NCBI GenBank assembly: GCA_963920575.1
Contig: OY986968.1
Location: 8,673,485 to 8,737,484 of the forward strand
Direction: 5' to 3'
DNA: 64,000 nucleotides
Origin: Narthecium ossifragum
Lineage: Eukaryota; Streptophyta; Magnoliopsida; Dioscoreales; Nartheciaceae
Position 1 is the first letter of the stretch. Each line of letters begins with the position of its first letter. Both the position numbers and the translations under genes were made by a program. The notes beneath the pieces were generated by a model. That model ran no database searches. It had not been told where the DNA came from and saw nothing but the letters and a program-made list of their open reading frames with translations. Shown one piece after another: positions 47,197 through 59,940 of the stretch.

Positions 47197-47391
47197 CCCT
47201 TGCTCCCTTGCTCTCTCTCTCTCTCTTCCGCTCCCTCACTCTCTCTCTCTCTCTCTCTTCCACCCCCCTCCCTCGTTCTCTCTCTCTCTCTCTCTTCCGA
47301 GAGAGAGGTCGAGGAGAGAGAGAGGCTAGAGGAGAGAGAGAGGTCGGAGGAGAGAGAGAGGCCGGAGGAGAGAGAGAGAGAGAGAGAAACC
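47197..47391. repeat. CT tract followed by GA tract (palindromic microsatellite)
   Basis: CTCTCT...CTTCC units to about 47300, then CGAGAGAGAGG units to 47391. Open frames on both strands are low-complexity Ser/Leu or Glu/Arg and are rejected as genes. Confidence 0.75.
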
Positions 47392-47604
47392 CCAAATTGC
47401 GATATCTCTTCGCAATCTCGTCCGGATCTATCAATCCCGAACGCTTCGAGACTGGCCTCTCTTGCCAATCATCTGAATTGACTGCCCTCTTAGGTAATGT
47501 ATCTGACCCAAGCTCGAATCATCATGTCTGACTATGAACGACATAACTGAACGATGCCTCCTTGATTGGTGAGGTAACAAGGAAAGAGGGCCCAGTGGAG
47601 GGCC
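47392..47604. repeat. Small fragment of long-LTR gypsy element
   Basis: Pieces match LTR sequence at 50893-50945 and interior sequence at 51440-51570 and about 51835-51855, in compressed order, ending in GGGCCCAGTGGAGGGCCGGG as at 58957-58984. A deletion derivative. Confidence 0.6.
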
Positions 47605-50600
47605 GGGGTATTCCATCCGGGCTGGGACATGAGGGTCCTACACTCTAAAAAATCAAACGGCGAAAGCCTCCCCCGTAAACATCACTTTTAAACCTGGTGC
47701 GCGATTATAATATTCACAATTAATTTAAACTATGCTATCATCAAATCATAAAACAAATTAACTATTACAATACTCAATTAACTTTAACAAAAGATACAAT
47801 AATGGTTCAAGTCATCTAAGTACAACAATCTCTGATCAATTTACATCAAATTGAAATACAAATACATTTATCCTTCATATTATAATTTGTACATTCAAGG
47901 CTGTACATCAATTGAATAAGATAAAGTGATGATGTCCTCGATCTCACCCGCCGCCAAGGGGAGTGTCGCCTCCAAGCCGCAACTACCTGAAAAAGAAGGA
48001 ACTGCATCGAACTGCATCGCCGATGCAGCCCAGGTAGGAGTGAGCAACAAAGCTCAGTAGGGTTCTACGCTATTCTACGTCACACTGAAGGGAGGAAAAC
48101 AACATCTGTGTTGTCTCTTCGCCTAAGTCTAAGGAATGCCAAGGGTCTCAAAACCCTATCGATATCCCAAGGGCTCCTGTCATGAACCTCTCTCTTGAAC
48201 ATGTTACCAAGATCACCCTAAGCACCAACAGGGGAACGGTACCATGCGGGATCACCCTTACCCAAAAACAAACGAGAGGAAACAAAGACTGCGGGCTCCT
48301 GTCCAGGTACCACCCTACCCAGTGATACCATCTCTCGGGGGGACACACATGTCAGGGAACACATCGACATCCATCCTTAGCATTTGGCCTTGGAGAAACA
48401 ACATGACCTCTAAACCTCAACCACAATATTCCAGTCCGACTACCTAATAATCCTCGAATCATATCAAACATAGTCATTGATGACAATCACATCCTAATCC
48501 TCGACTACCCCAAACACCGGTCCTAGGGCTAGACCCGGGCTACCCGAGAACCCCGGATCGGCGATCGAATACATCGCCTACCACCTATCCTTAATGCTTC
48601 TAATGCAAATCAAATGCATGCAATGCTCAGGCACATGAATACATGAATAGTAGCATGCAACAATATGCCAAGACAACATACACGGGCTAGGCAAAGCATC
48701 AAGCTTGCCGGAGGGTAATCATAGCATGGGTCTAAACTACAATTACAGATCTATCTACCACAACAACGGCAACACAGGCCGTAAACGAACATTTTAATTC
48801 AAATTTTGGCATTACGACAGCATCCACAGCCGTCAACCACAATTTCTACAACGGGATACAACCGCGACCAAACAATTACAACAATCATCCACAACTACAA
48901 TATACATCACCTAGGGCACACCTTCGACACATCTAATTATCTAAACATCCCAAGGGGCATGACTCCCTTGGTTCAACCACAAGTCTCGCATAGGCTTAGA
49001 TACTTCAATGTATGCAATACATTAATAAATAGCATTCTATCCAAAAGTTGCGTGGATACTAAGCATACTTCGTAATCAATTGATAATTAAGCTAGAAGAT
49101 TAGCAGCACAAATAACCGTGTAGGAATCGAGGGATTAATCTCCCAAAACTTATCAAATCATCATGTGTCTACCAAATACTGCTAAGAATTTCAATACATG
49201 ATAGTAGATGAATTAGACAAACTATAATTGATTAAACATGCTTTAATTCTATATATTCCCCAAGATTAGGGTATAACCTAGGTTTCACTATGTCCGTCCG
49301 ATTAATGTGCAACTTAGCATGCATGCTCATTAAAGGTTCTCAATACGCCTACCCAAAATCCAATTCAAACGGACGAACGAAAATAAATAAAAACCACGTA
49401 TTTCGGTCTTCGGCCAAAAGCGATGAAATCTCATCGGATTGTCGTCAAACTGGAAATCAAACTTGATCATGAATTCAATTGTATATTAGGAATATCATGT
49501 CCAAGAATTGGGTCTAATTGATGGTTAATTTCCACTTAATTAATTGAGTAAGTTCTTAATTCCTGTTTCGCAGCAGTTTAGGAAAATATTCGCCAAAAAT
49601 CGTATATAAATCTAGAAATCACGAAACCAGTGGCAATTGAAAGTAGATTCGATGATGTACAACTTTCATCTTAAAAGTTACACGAGATCATGCTCGTACG
49701 AGCCCAGCTCTGAGCAAGAACAACTCAGCTCGTAGAAAAACTGAGCTTTGGTAAAATCCGGGGAAAACTTCCAAAAATCCGGATAAAACCCACATCAATT
49801 TGCATGAAGCATCAATCAATCACTAAGCATGCATCAAGGGACTAATTAGAACATAGGAATCCACTAACAAGCTAATTCCTGGATTTCTACATTGAACCCT
49901 ACTAGAAACATGCAGCCCAAGAATTGGATTAATCTAATGGCTAATCTTCCCGGAATTCACTAATCAATTCACTAATTTCGGTCTCGTCGCAGATCTGAAA
50001 AAAAATCACCATAAATCATAGAAAACTCCGAAAATTATGAATTCAGAGGCAATAGGAAGTAGACTTGATTATCTGCATCTTCCATCATGAGCGTTACTAG
50101 AGATCATGCTCCCACAACTCAAGAATCGAGCTGGAAACTGGCTGTTCATCGAAGAATAGAGCAATCAAAGAAATCCGGGGAAAACATGTTAAAAATCCGG
50201 ATAAAACACAAATCAAATCGCATGAATCATCAATTAGTTATTAAGCATTAATGGGGGGACTAATTTGCACAAAGGAATCAACCAACAATCAAACCCAAAC
50301 CCTAGATCTAGCATAACCCAAAGCTGTAGGTAGAAACCCTACCTTCACATGCTAATCCACTGCTAATCCACCTTGATCCGCCGTCCTCTGTCGAAGCCGC
50401 CATCTCCAGCTCGTCGAAGAGCCGCCGGAGGGCTCCCACAGCTGCAGCCGTCGTCGGAGAAGGAAGAGGGCTGCCGCCGGAGAGAGAGGGGAGGAAGGAG
50501 GAGGAGGAGGGGACCTCGCCGCTGCCTCCAGGTCGCCGGGAAAGGGAGAGGGGTCGCCGCGGGAGAGAGGGTGGGTTTCCACAGAAGAGAGAAAGGAAAG

Positions 50601-51164
50601 GAGGAGGGAGAGAGCTCGGGGAAGAGGAGCTCTGGCAGGATCTGAGGAGGGGGAGCTCGAAGGGGACGACGGCCGGCAACGGTGGCGAAGGAGCTCCGGA
50701 GAAGAGGGGAGAGGCCGGCGTCGTCACGAGCGAAGGAGAAGAGAGGGGGTCGGGCGCGGGGAAGCCAGGGAAGAAAAAGAAAAGAAGAGAAAGAAAAGAA
50801 AAGAAAAGGGAGAGAGAAAAAGAGGGTTAAGCCACTTAAGTGGCTTAGCCGGTTCAGACGAGCCAATTGATCGGACTGGATCCGATTTGACTTCAAATTG
50901 CGATCTCGTCGCACTCTCGTCCGGATCTGTCGATCCTGAACGCTCATACTGGATCTATTCAATCACGTACATCAATCAAGGCCGTGTGTGCACTACACGG
51001 GTGTGAAACTGATCGTCAAGGCGCAATTTACCAAATTGCCCTTGGGGTCCAAAAACAGCGATGCGATCAACCGATCGCAACCCAAGGCCAACCAGGCCAA
51101 AACCAACCAAGCCAAGCCCTCGACTCACCGCGGTTAGACCGGGTTGGAGGGACGGGTCCTCACA
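47605..51164 (-). repeat. Long LTR (3' LTR of a minus-strand Ty3/gypsy element)
   Basis: About 3.56 kb. On the minus strand it begins TGTGAGGACCCGTCCC at 51164, directly after a polypurine-like AAGGGTGATAGG. Its far end reads CATCCGGGCTGGGACATGAG on the plus strand and lacks the terminal TGTCACGCCCC. A GC-rich segment (50340-50770) recurs at 57490-57820 and 59460-59940. It shares GGATCGGCGATCGAAT with the other long LTRs. Frames in the GC-rich part are not genes. Confidence 0.75.
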
Positions 51165-54100
51165 ACCTATCACCCTTAAAGAAATTTCGTCCCGAAATTT
51201 GATAAGAGTAGGCTCGGAAACAACAAAACAAAACAAGCACACATGCACAAGACAATAAAGGTTAGCAAGCTCATAACCCGAGGAATCACACAAGGCATCA
51301 GGCATCAACGCCCGCAACACAAACCACCGGGCACACAAGACAGAGAACCAATTGGGACAAACTGCACATGTGCCTCCAGCGCTCCCAAGTTACCCTACAA
51401 CACGTCTACACCTCCAGAGGACTAAAGCTGACTGAACCGTTCTGTCTCTCGTGACTGGTCTCCCCTGCCAATCATCTGAACTAATTTGCCCTCTTATGCA
51501 ATGTACTTGGCCCAAGCCCGAATCGTTGCGTCTGATGACGCATGACGTAACTGAACGTCGCCTCCTCGGCACCTCTGCTATCAACACTGAATGGATTTAT
51601 GTGTCGTATCGTCTGAAATGACACTCTGTCGCCAACTGTGTCTCCAACAGTCATCGCTTCTGATTTGGACAAAGTCTTCTCTCCACTCTGATCTGATCCA
51701 CACTGATCTTCTGGAGATTGTGTGACAATACCTGAATCAAAGGGTGAAGTATGTCATGCTATGACATCCACACTAGCACTGGAAAAAAAACTGTAACAAC
51801 GATGTTGTTTGTCGGCATTTCGTCTCCGCCTCCTGACTGGGGAGGTAACAAGGAAAGAACTCTATTCCTGACCTCTGCACCGATGCCAATTAAGGTGATG
51901 ACGAAGTCCATGATGTATCTCCGTCTGCTCTGTGTCGTCGTCGCTCCACGTCGTCATGACTCTGGTGTAAACTATCTGAGTAGGGCTGACTGATGATGTC
52001 TGGAATGATGGGTGATGTCTTGACAACCTCTGTTGAGTACTTAGAAGAACCACGCGAACTGTCGTACTATGCCTCGAATGGTAGGTCAGTCTGAACTGAC
52101 GACTGCAGAAGTAGGCGAATTCCAGCAAAGAGACGTACTCCTCCCAGCTGCCAGCTGCATCGATGACACATGCCCTAAGCATGTCCTCCGAGATCTGGAT
52201 CATCCCATTTGAGTCCTCGGTAATCTGGCGATGACATCCGTCATGCTATGCCTCCACTTTCGCTAACACAACAAAAACTGCAATCGGTCTGCTATCCGCT
52301 GATGCTCCTCCTTCACCTTCTGGCAGGTGAAGTGGTGTGGATGAACTCTGCATCTCGTGCTATTGACGGGTTGTTACTGCCGCTAAAATTGTTCCAATTT
52401 CTCTGCCCCACTTGCTTGAGGTAACATCTACGGCATTGGCCTAAATTGAAAGGTGATATGCCCGAAAGGTCGAAACTTTTCTAGCAACTACCATTTGCTA
52501 TCAACCTTAAAGGCACTGGCGTCGTGACTTTAAGACAAGAGGTCCGGTCCTCTGGTCACTCTAGTCAACGGTCCTGCGGTCCTGAAGATGTCTCTGTTGA
52601 ATCGCAAATGCAGTTTTCGATCTCTGCCGTCACATATTTGCTTCAAGCTCAGCTGGATCAACTAATTTATCTGCCGCTGACACAATCCGTATCTTGTACT
52701 AAAGCTGTCATCGGGATGTTGCAATCCCGAATCATTATCTGATTGTAGCTGGAGAGAAGTCCGACCTACGAGAAGGTCGACAAAACTTTGAGTTGACGAG
52801 TATCTCGGCGATGCACTGCAACGGGCACGTACTCCTCGGAGAACGGAAGGTTCGGGGACAGCCTACTAACGTGACTGCTGAAACTGTTGAGACAGCGGAA
52901 ACTACCGCACGCGGTCCAGTTGCTCATGGTCCGGAAAAGCGAACACACGTCCTCGACGGTCGTCTCTACCTCAAATCCAGCCCGGCCTACTCGGCGCTGA
53001 GGCCTCTGCGATGTGCTTACTAAAGACAGTGGCTGAATTACTTCGAAAGAACCTCGAGTGTAAACTCGGCATTCCCGCGAAGGTGGAATATTTTGAAAGC
53101 TCCTCAAAAGGACAGCTGCACAAACAACACGAGGGAAGACCTACTCTCCCGAGCACCCTCAAAACAAAAGGTGGAGGAGTTCCCCACAGAATGGTAAACA
53201 GCCCCAGCTCTCAGCAACCAGAAGGCGCGCCAAGCTGCGACCTTCAACAAGAGCAAAACAACACCATCAGGTGTACCCACAACACCTCCCCACGGCCAAC
53301 AAACACAACTCAGTGTGTGACCAACCAGCGCAAACCGAGGAAGCCGTCGAACCCCAACGTGTCCCACACGTGGGTGACGGACACCTAGAGGTCTCCAACC
53401 TCTAGAAAACGCCCCGACAAGAGCAACCAATCCAAGCTCTTGTCCTAAATCGGTGGCTACTCCCGACTCCAGTCTCAAACCAACACAGTTGCATGGGGGA
53501 CGAGTCACAAGGGGGAAACACCCAGCGCCACAAGGAAACCACGAGCCGCAAGACACTCCAAAAGCTGAAAGCTGAAGCTGCAAATTGAAATCTGGAAGAA
53601 GGCGGCTCTGAAACAGGCTGTTGTTGAAGCTGCTCTCTGCCCAGAAGTGCGTGAAACTCCAATATGACCAAGGCGTCCCCCGCTGTCGCTCCAGCATACT
53701 GAGCCAGGTGATCCAACCAACCCGCGCGCTGCCACGCGGTGCGAGTACCAAGAATAGAGGAAGGTACTCCCAACTACCCCACCCGCCAAGGGTAGGTGCC
53801 AGAGAACAGTACGAGAACTATTCTCAACACAACCAACAGTGTCCCTAGTGGCCTCGACAAGCGCCACTACGCATCGCTTCCTGGGAAGACAAGAAAACAA
53901 CAGCTTCCCAAGGAAGCAATAATCCAGGATGTCCAAAACATCCGGGATCTGGAACACCTCCTTCAATCAGTCCTCTACGGTCGAAGGATCTCCAACGCCG
54001 TCTCTGAACCCTAGCAGGTTCACCTCTCGAGATTTCGAAAGCACAAAGACGACACCCATCCGATTCCCTACTCGCTCGTCTCCAACACGGGGGGAGATAC

Positions 54101-54337
54101 ACTGTCAGGCGAGGGAACGGACGACACCGGCGTGCATGCACATCTCCTCCTGAGATGTCATGCCACAGCCGAAAAACAACAAAACAAGCAACAATCAATA
54201 AAGCGGAAGCATATCACACGATCGCAAATAGCCATGCAAGGATGTTCTAGACCTACAACTATCCCATTCCACACTCAAAACCTTAACTGCAAGCCTAATC
54301 CTATCCCTGGGACCTACAACCTAGTCTGATACCAAGT
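51165..54337 (-). pseudogene. Decayed interior of a chromovirus-type Ty3/gypsy element
   Basis: The PBS is on the minus strand at 54334-54325 (TGGTATCAGA, initiator tRNA-Met). The 3' edge has minus-strand AAATTTCGGGACGAAATTTC, characteristic of the end of Tekay/Del-type chromovirus pol; the peptide IKFRDEISLR can be read there. 52203-51862 reads SEDMLRACVIDAAGSWEEYV then SLLEFAY, matching the late integrase segment (LEDLLRACVLDFGGSWE...EFAYNNSY), and just upstream is VKEEHQRIADRLQF-like sequence matching the HHCC/core junction (KAEHQRPAGLLQPL). The rest, including the expected gag region near 53500-54200, is too damaged to assign. Only about 3.2 kb remains of a normal 5-kb or longer interior. 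Confidence 0.7.
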
Positions 54338-54407
54338 TGTCACGCCCCGACACAGTAAACCCATCCGGGCCGGGACATGAGCCCAAACCCCGGATCGGCG
54401 ATCGAAT
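54338..54407 (-). repeat. Truncated 5' LTR of the decayed gypsy element
   Basis: TGTCACGCCCC start (plus reading) abutting the PBS, then CATCCGGGCCGGGACATGAG and GGATCGGCGATCGAAT, cut off at about 54407 by joining to an unrelated LTR fragment. Confidence 0.7.
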
Positions 54408-54921
54408 GATCATAATTGATATCATTTGAGGTTATTCTTATAGTCGACCATGTTTGATATTATTGTCTTTCAGGTGTTCTTCTAGAAGATGACGCGATAT
54501 TTCGAGGTGATCGAGGACTTCGAGCTTTGAGGAGTTCGTCTATAGATGATTTACCGTTTTAATTAATGATGTACAAATTGATGTATAAATCGAGATATAA
54601 CATGATGTATTCGAGAACAAAACTGTATGAGTATTAATTCAATTATAATTTGAGAAAGGTTGTCATATTATTGATGTAGACATTTGAGAAATGTAATATT
54701 TGGTTATTTAGAATGGCGCCTTTGTTCAAGTTGAAATTGTAAATTATACAGGTTTCTTGAGCTATAATTATAAAGGGGATTTTGCCGAATTTTTAACGAA
54801 CTTGATGATTAAATTATTTAAATTTGTAGCAGTTATATACTTGTGCGCCAATTGATGATGTAAATAGGTTTCGGTGGCTCACGCCTCGATCTGGATGGGT
54901 TTTATGGGTCGGGGTGTGACA
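54408..54921 (+). repeat. 3' portion of a plus-strand LTR
   Basis: Ends CGATCTGGATGGGTTTTATG then GGTCGGGGTGTGACA, like the end of the solo LTR at 33203-35342. The 5' part is missing. Confidence 0.6.
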
Positions 54922-54927
54922 GTTAGT

Positions 54928-57825
54928 TGTCACGCCCCGGTCCAGAAAACCCATCCGGGCCGGGACATGAGGGTGCTAAACTCATTTCTAAAATCGAACG
55001 ACGAGAGTCTCCCATGTATTTCTTCAATTTGAACCCTATGCAGTTTACAATTTCACCACAAATTTAAAATAATAAATAAAACAATTATAAATTCAACATT
55101 AATACAATTCTACTATTATCATCTCACTTAATGACATAGGTTCTTGTACAACATCTATTTATACAATAATTCCACCAACCCTCATCACATAAATTAATAC
55201 ATATAATCAAATCCTCGAAGAGGGAAATTATACATTTAATCAAACTGCAGATGTACAATTATTAACAGAAGGGAAAACTCCAGGATCGTCAAGTACTCCT
55301 CGAAACTCCAAGTCCATGATTACCTCGAGAATCGTGGGTCAACGCCCAGAAGATCACCTGAAAGGAAAGAACTGCATCGACTTGCGTCGCCGATGCAGCC
55401 CAGGTAGGAGTGAGCAACAAAGCTTGCTTAGTAAGATTCTACGCTATTCTACGTCACAGTGAAGGGAGGAAAAAAACAACTGTGTTGTCTCTCCGCCTAA
55501 ATCTAGGGAATGCCAAGGGTCTCATAACCCTATCGATGTCCCAAGGGCTCCCGTCATGAACCTCTCTCTTGAACATGTTACCAAGATTACCCTAAGCACC
55601 AACATGGGAACATTACCATGCGGGATTACCCTTATCCAAGAACAAACGAGAGGAAACAAAGACTGCGGGCTCCTGTCCAGGTACCACCCTGCCCAGTCAT
55701 ACCATCTCTCGTGAGGACACACATGTCAGGGAACACATCGACATCCATCCTTAGCACTTGGCATTGGAGAAACAACACGACCTCTAAACCTCAACAACAT
55801 TATTCCAGTCCGACTACTTAATAATCCTCGAATAATATCAAACATAATCATTGATGACAATCACGTCCTAATCCTCGACTACCCCAAACCCCGGTCCTAG
55901 GGCTAGATCCGGGTTACCCAAGAACCCCGAATCAACGATCGAATCCCATCGCCTACCACCTAGCCTTAATGCTTCTAATGCAAGCAAATGCATGCCATGC
56001 TCACGCGCATAGAGATACGGAAATATAAGCATGCAACAGTATGACATACAGAATACAGGGCTCGGCATAGCCTACGGCTCGTCAAGAGGTAAACATGTAT
56101 AAAGCAGATAAAGGTCTAAACCACAATAATCTAATATTATAACGGCACCCATGGACCGTAAACAACCAATAACATATTCAATCGAAATTTCGGCATTACG
56201 ACTACGTCCGCAGCCATCACCCGCAATTTCTACAACGGGGGCACAACCCCGGCCACGCAATCACAACAACAACCATAAATATAGTGTATACAATCTAGGG
56301 CACACCTTCGGCCCGTTCAATTATCTACACATCCCAAGGGCATATCTCCCTTGGTTCAACCACGAAGCGGTAAAGGGCATACTGTCAGCCCATTTATTCT
56401 ACGCAATTAGATACACACATAAATCTAACAAGGTTAACATTAACTGCGAGGAACGATAATATTTGCATGATTGAAACCTAAAGCTACACATGCTTACAAC
56501 TCGGCATAAATCCTTCATAATTACCCTAGAATTCATATACATGATATCTAACTACTTTAGCAATCTACTACGAGAAGACCGAAGCAAATAGATCAAGAAA
56601 AACTCCATTTTCGGTCAAAAACCCAAGCTTTTATCAAAGATTCAGTTTCGTCGCAGATCAGGGAACAATTCATAATAAGTAGTAGGAAAATCCAAAAATT
56701 ATGAAATAAGCATCAATTGAAAGTAGATTCGATGATGTACGACTCTGATTTTGATAATCAAACGAGATCATGCACGTACGAGCCCAGATCTGAGCTAGAA
56801 CAGCTCGGCTCGTAGAAAAACTGAGCTTCAGTAAAATCCGGAAAAAACTTCCAAAAATCCGGATAAAAACCACATCAATTTGCATGAAGCTTCAATCAAT
56901 CACTAAGCATGCATCAAGGGACTAATTAGAACATAGGAACCCACTAACAAGCTAATTCCTGGATTTCTACATTAAACCCTAATTAGAGGCGATGAAATCT
57001 TATCAATTCGACGTCCAAACAACGTCGAATTGGAAATTAAACTTGGGAAAACATATATTAGCATACTAGGAACATGCAGCGCAAGAATTGGATTAATCTA
57101 ATGGCTAATCTTCCCGGAATTCACTAATTTCAATCTCGTCGCAGATCCGAAGAAAAATCACCAAAAATCGTAGAAAACTCCAAAAATTATGAAATCAGCG
57201 GCAATAGGAAGATAACTCGATGATCTACAACTTTTATCTTAAAAGTTTCACGAGATCATGCTCATACAGCTCACAAGTCTATCTTGAACGTGACTGTTCA
57301 TCGAAGAAAAGGGAACCGGCAAAAATCCGGGAAAAACATGCTTAAATCCAGCATAAATCGAAATCAAATCCTCCCAAACTTAGATCAGTTGTTAATCAAG
57401 CCTACAAGCATCATTTAACACAAACAAAACCACATATTCAACAAACAAACCCTAGATCTAGCCTAATCCAAGGATTAACGTAGAAAACCCTACCTTCACA
57501 TGCTAATCCACTGCTAATCCAAGCTTCATCCTTGCCAATCCGCCGTCCTCTGTCGCCTTCGCCATCTCCAGCTCGTCGGAGCGCCGCCGGGGGTCCTCCC
57601 ACATCCGCAGCCATCGCCGGAGAAGGAAGGGACAATCGCGAGGGAGAGAGAAAGGGATGGAGAAGGGGGTCGTCGCCGCCGTTCCTGGCTTGCCGGGGAA
57701 TCGCCGGGGAACCGTCGGGAGCCGTCCGATGCCTCCCTCCAAACGAGACAGGAAGGTGGAGAAGGAGAGGAGGGAGAAGCTGAAGAAGGAAGAGGTCTGC
57801 CGCGAAGAGAGGGAGACATTTTGAT
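54928..57825 (-). repeat. Second long LTR, minus orientation
   Basis: Starts TGTCACGCCCCGGTCC on the plus strand, aligns with 47605-50770, including the 48040-48360 segment and the GC-rich block at 57490-57820. It is shorter at its inner end than the 47605 copy and runs into the rearranged fragment at about 57830. Confidence 0.75.
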
Positions 57826-57829
57826 TCAG

Positions 57830-58988
57830 TAGATGTCAGTATGTCAGTCCAGAGTGAGGGTGATGTGAAGCGACGACACGAATCTTACGAAGGTTCATGC
57901 CTAGATTGATGCCCAGCGTGTAGATGAAAGTCAGACAGCGTCAGCAGGCAGTAGGTTGGGTTTCATAGGCCGAGCCTCAGTTCCAGAGTTGTGCAATGGT
58001 GGCGTTCAAGCGTCTTACTCCTTCCCCTTGTTGGCTACCTCGGAGGCATGTTGGTATGTCATGACCGTCATCAGTGTTGGTAGCACGAGGTACAAAGTCT
58101 GTCCCCACTACTTCACCTATCAGGAGCTAAAGACGGAGCATCAACAGATAGCAGACCCGTTGCAGCTTTTCCAGTGTCAACGAAAGTGGAAGCATAGCAT
58201 GGCGGATGTCATCACCAGATTGCAAAAGATGTAGAGAGGACATGCTTAGGGGATCTGTCCTTGATGCAGTAGGCAGCTTGGAGGAGTACATCACTTTGCT
58301 GGAGTCCGTCTACTCCAGCAGTCGTCAGTTCAAACTGACCTACCATTCGAGGCATAGTACGACAGTTCACACGGTTCTTCCAATTACTCAACATAGGTTG
58401 TTAAGATGACCCATCATTCCAGACATCATCAGGAAGCTCTACCTCGATAGTTTGTGCCAGAGTCATAACGACGTGGAGCGGCGACGACATTGAGCCTACA
58501 GATTAGTTGATCCAGCTGAGCTCGAAGAAGATGTGTGACGGCAGAGATCGAAGACTATATTCGAGATTCAGCAGAGACATCTTCAGGACCGCGGGACTGT
58601 TGACCAGATTGACCAGGAGACCGGAGCTCTTGTCTTAAAGTCACTACGTCAGTGCCTTTAAGGGTGATAGCAACTGATAGTTGCGAGAAAGGTTTCGACC
58701 TTTTGGGTATATCACCTTTCAGTTTAGGCTAATGTCGTAGTTCTTACCTCGAGCAGATGGACCATAGAAATTAGAGCAACTTTAATGGCAGTGATCCGTA
58801 CGAAAACTCCATGGTTAAGCGTGCTCGACTTGGAGTAGTCACACGATGGGTGATCTACTGGAAAGTTTTCTCAGATTTCTGCGGTGAGCCAAAAGCGGAT
58901 AATATTGTGTCGGGTGGGGCCCTCGGGTGGATCCTGGTCGGACCAGAAGCCCACGGGGCGGGGCCCAGTGGAGGGTCGGGGCGTTACA
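57830..58988 (+). pseudogene. Rearranged plus-strand gypsy fragment ending in a 5S-containing LTR end
   Basis: 58110-58230 reads YQELKTEHQQIADPLQLFQC, the integrase HHCC/core junction, and 58228-58320 reads EDMLRGSVLDAVGSLEEYIT, the late integrase segment. 58500-58740 is the inverted copy of 52500-52760, but its order relative to the integrase part differs from the minus-strand element, so one of the two is rearranged. It then runs into a 5S rRNA-like segment (58793-58870), AGCCAAAAGCGGATAATATT and a terminal GGGTCGGGGCGTTACA at 58988. Confidence 0.65.
58793..58870 (+). other. 5S rRNA-derived segment in a retroelement end
   Basis: The sequence follows the 3' half of plant 5S rRNA: GATCC..., AACTCC, then GGTTAAGCGTGCTCG (box A, 58813-58827), GGAGTAGT (intermediate element, about 58832-58839) and GATGGGTGATCTACTGGAAAG (box C, about 58845-58865; 5S has GATGGGTGACCTCCTGGGAAG). 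It lacks the first 40 or so bases of 5S and has several differences, so it is not a 5S gene. Cassandra-type TRIM retrotransposons are known to carry such a 5S-derived region in their LTRs, and this is the closest precedent. Confidence 0.75.
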
Positions 58989-59940
58989 GTATGGTCCAAA
59001 CGACGTCGAATTGGAAATCAAACTTGGGAAAATGTAGATTAGCATACTAGAAACATGCAGCGCAAGAATTGGATTAATCTAATGGCTAATCTTCCCGGAA
59101 TTCACTAATCAATTCACTAATTTCGGTCTTGTCGCAGATCCGAAGATAAATCACCATAAATTGTACAAAACTCTGAAAATTATGAAATCAGCGGCAATAG
59201 GAAGTAGACTTGATGATCTGCATCTTTCATCATGAGAGTTACTAGAGATCATGCTAATTGGCTGTTCATCGAAGAACAGAGCAATCAAAGAAATCCGGGA
59301 AAAACATGTTAAAATCCGGATAAAACCCAAATCAAATCGCATGAATCATCAATCAGTTATTAAGCATTAATGGGGGGACTAATTTGCACAAAGGAATAAA
59401 CCAACAATCAAACCCAAACCCTAGATCTAGCATAACCCAAAGCTGTAGGTAGAAACCCTACCTTCACATGCTAATCCACTGCTAATCCACCTTGATCCGC
59501 CGTCCTCTGTCGAAGCCGCCATCTCCAGCTCGTCGGAGAGCCGCCGGAGGCCTCCCACAGCCGCAGCCGTCGTCGGAGAAGGAAGAGGGCTGCCACCGGA
59601 GAGAGAGGGGATGAAGGAGGAGGAGGGGACCTCGCCGCCGCCTCCAGGCCGTCGGGGAAGGGAGAGGGGTCGCCGCGGGAGAGAGGGTGGGTTGCCACGG
59701 AAGAGAGAAAGGAAAGGAGGAGGGAGAGAGCTCGGGGAAGCGGAGCTCTGGCCGGATCTGAGGAGGGGGAGCTCGAAGGAGACGACGGCCGGCAACGATG
59801 GCGAAGGAGCTCCGGAGAAGAGGGGAGAGGCCAACGTCGTCACGAGCGAAGGAGAAGAGAGGGGGTCGGGCGCGGACGTCGGCTGCTTCGAGGAGACCGG
59901 GGCGAGGGAGGCCGTTGGCAACGTCTAGGGCACGGGAGTG
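58989..59940 (-). repeat. Third long-LTR fragment, minus orientation
   Basis: Matches 57010-57480 and 49905-50770, including the GC-rich block (59490-59890). The start after GTATGGTCC and the end near 59940 are truncated. Confidence 0.7.

Noticed and set aside
47142..47531. Open frames on both strands over the CT/GA tract
   Set aside because: Ser/Leu and Glu/Arg repeats in several overlapping frames; a composition artefact.
50308..50962. Overlapping frames of 139-199 codons in GC-rich LTR sequence
   Set aside because: The same block recurs at 57490-57820 and 59460-59940 with different frames open, so no protein is conserved. This is LTR leader sequence.
58793..58870. Functional 5S rRNA gene
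   Set aside because: Only the 3' half is present, with changes in box C and without the first third of the gene or a tandem array.
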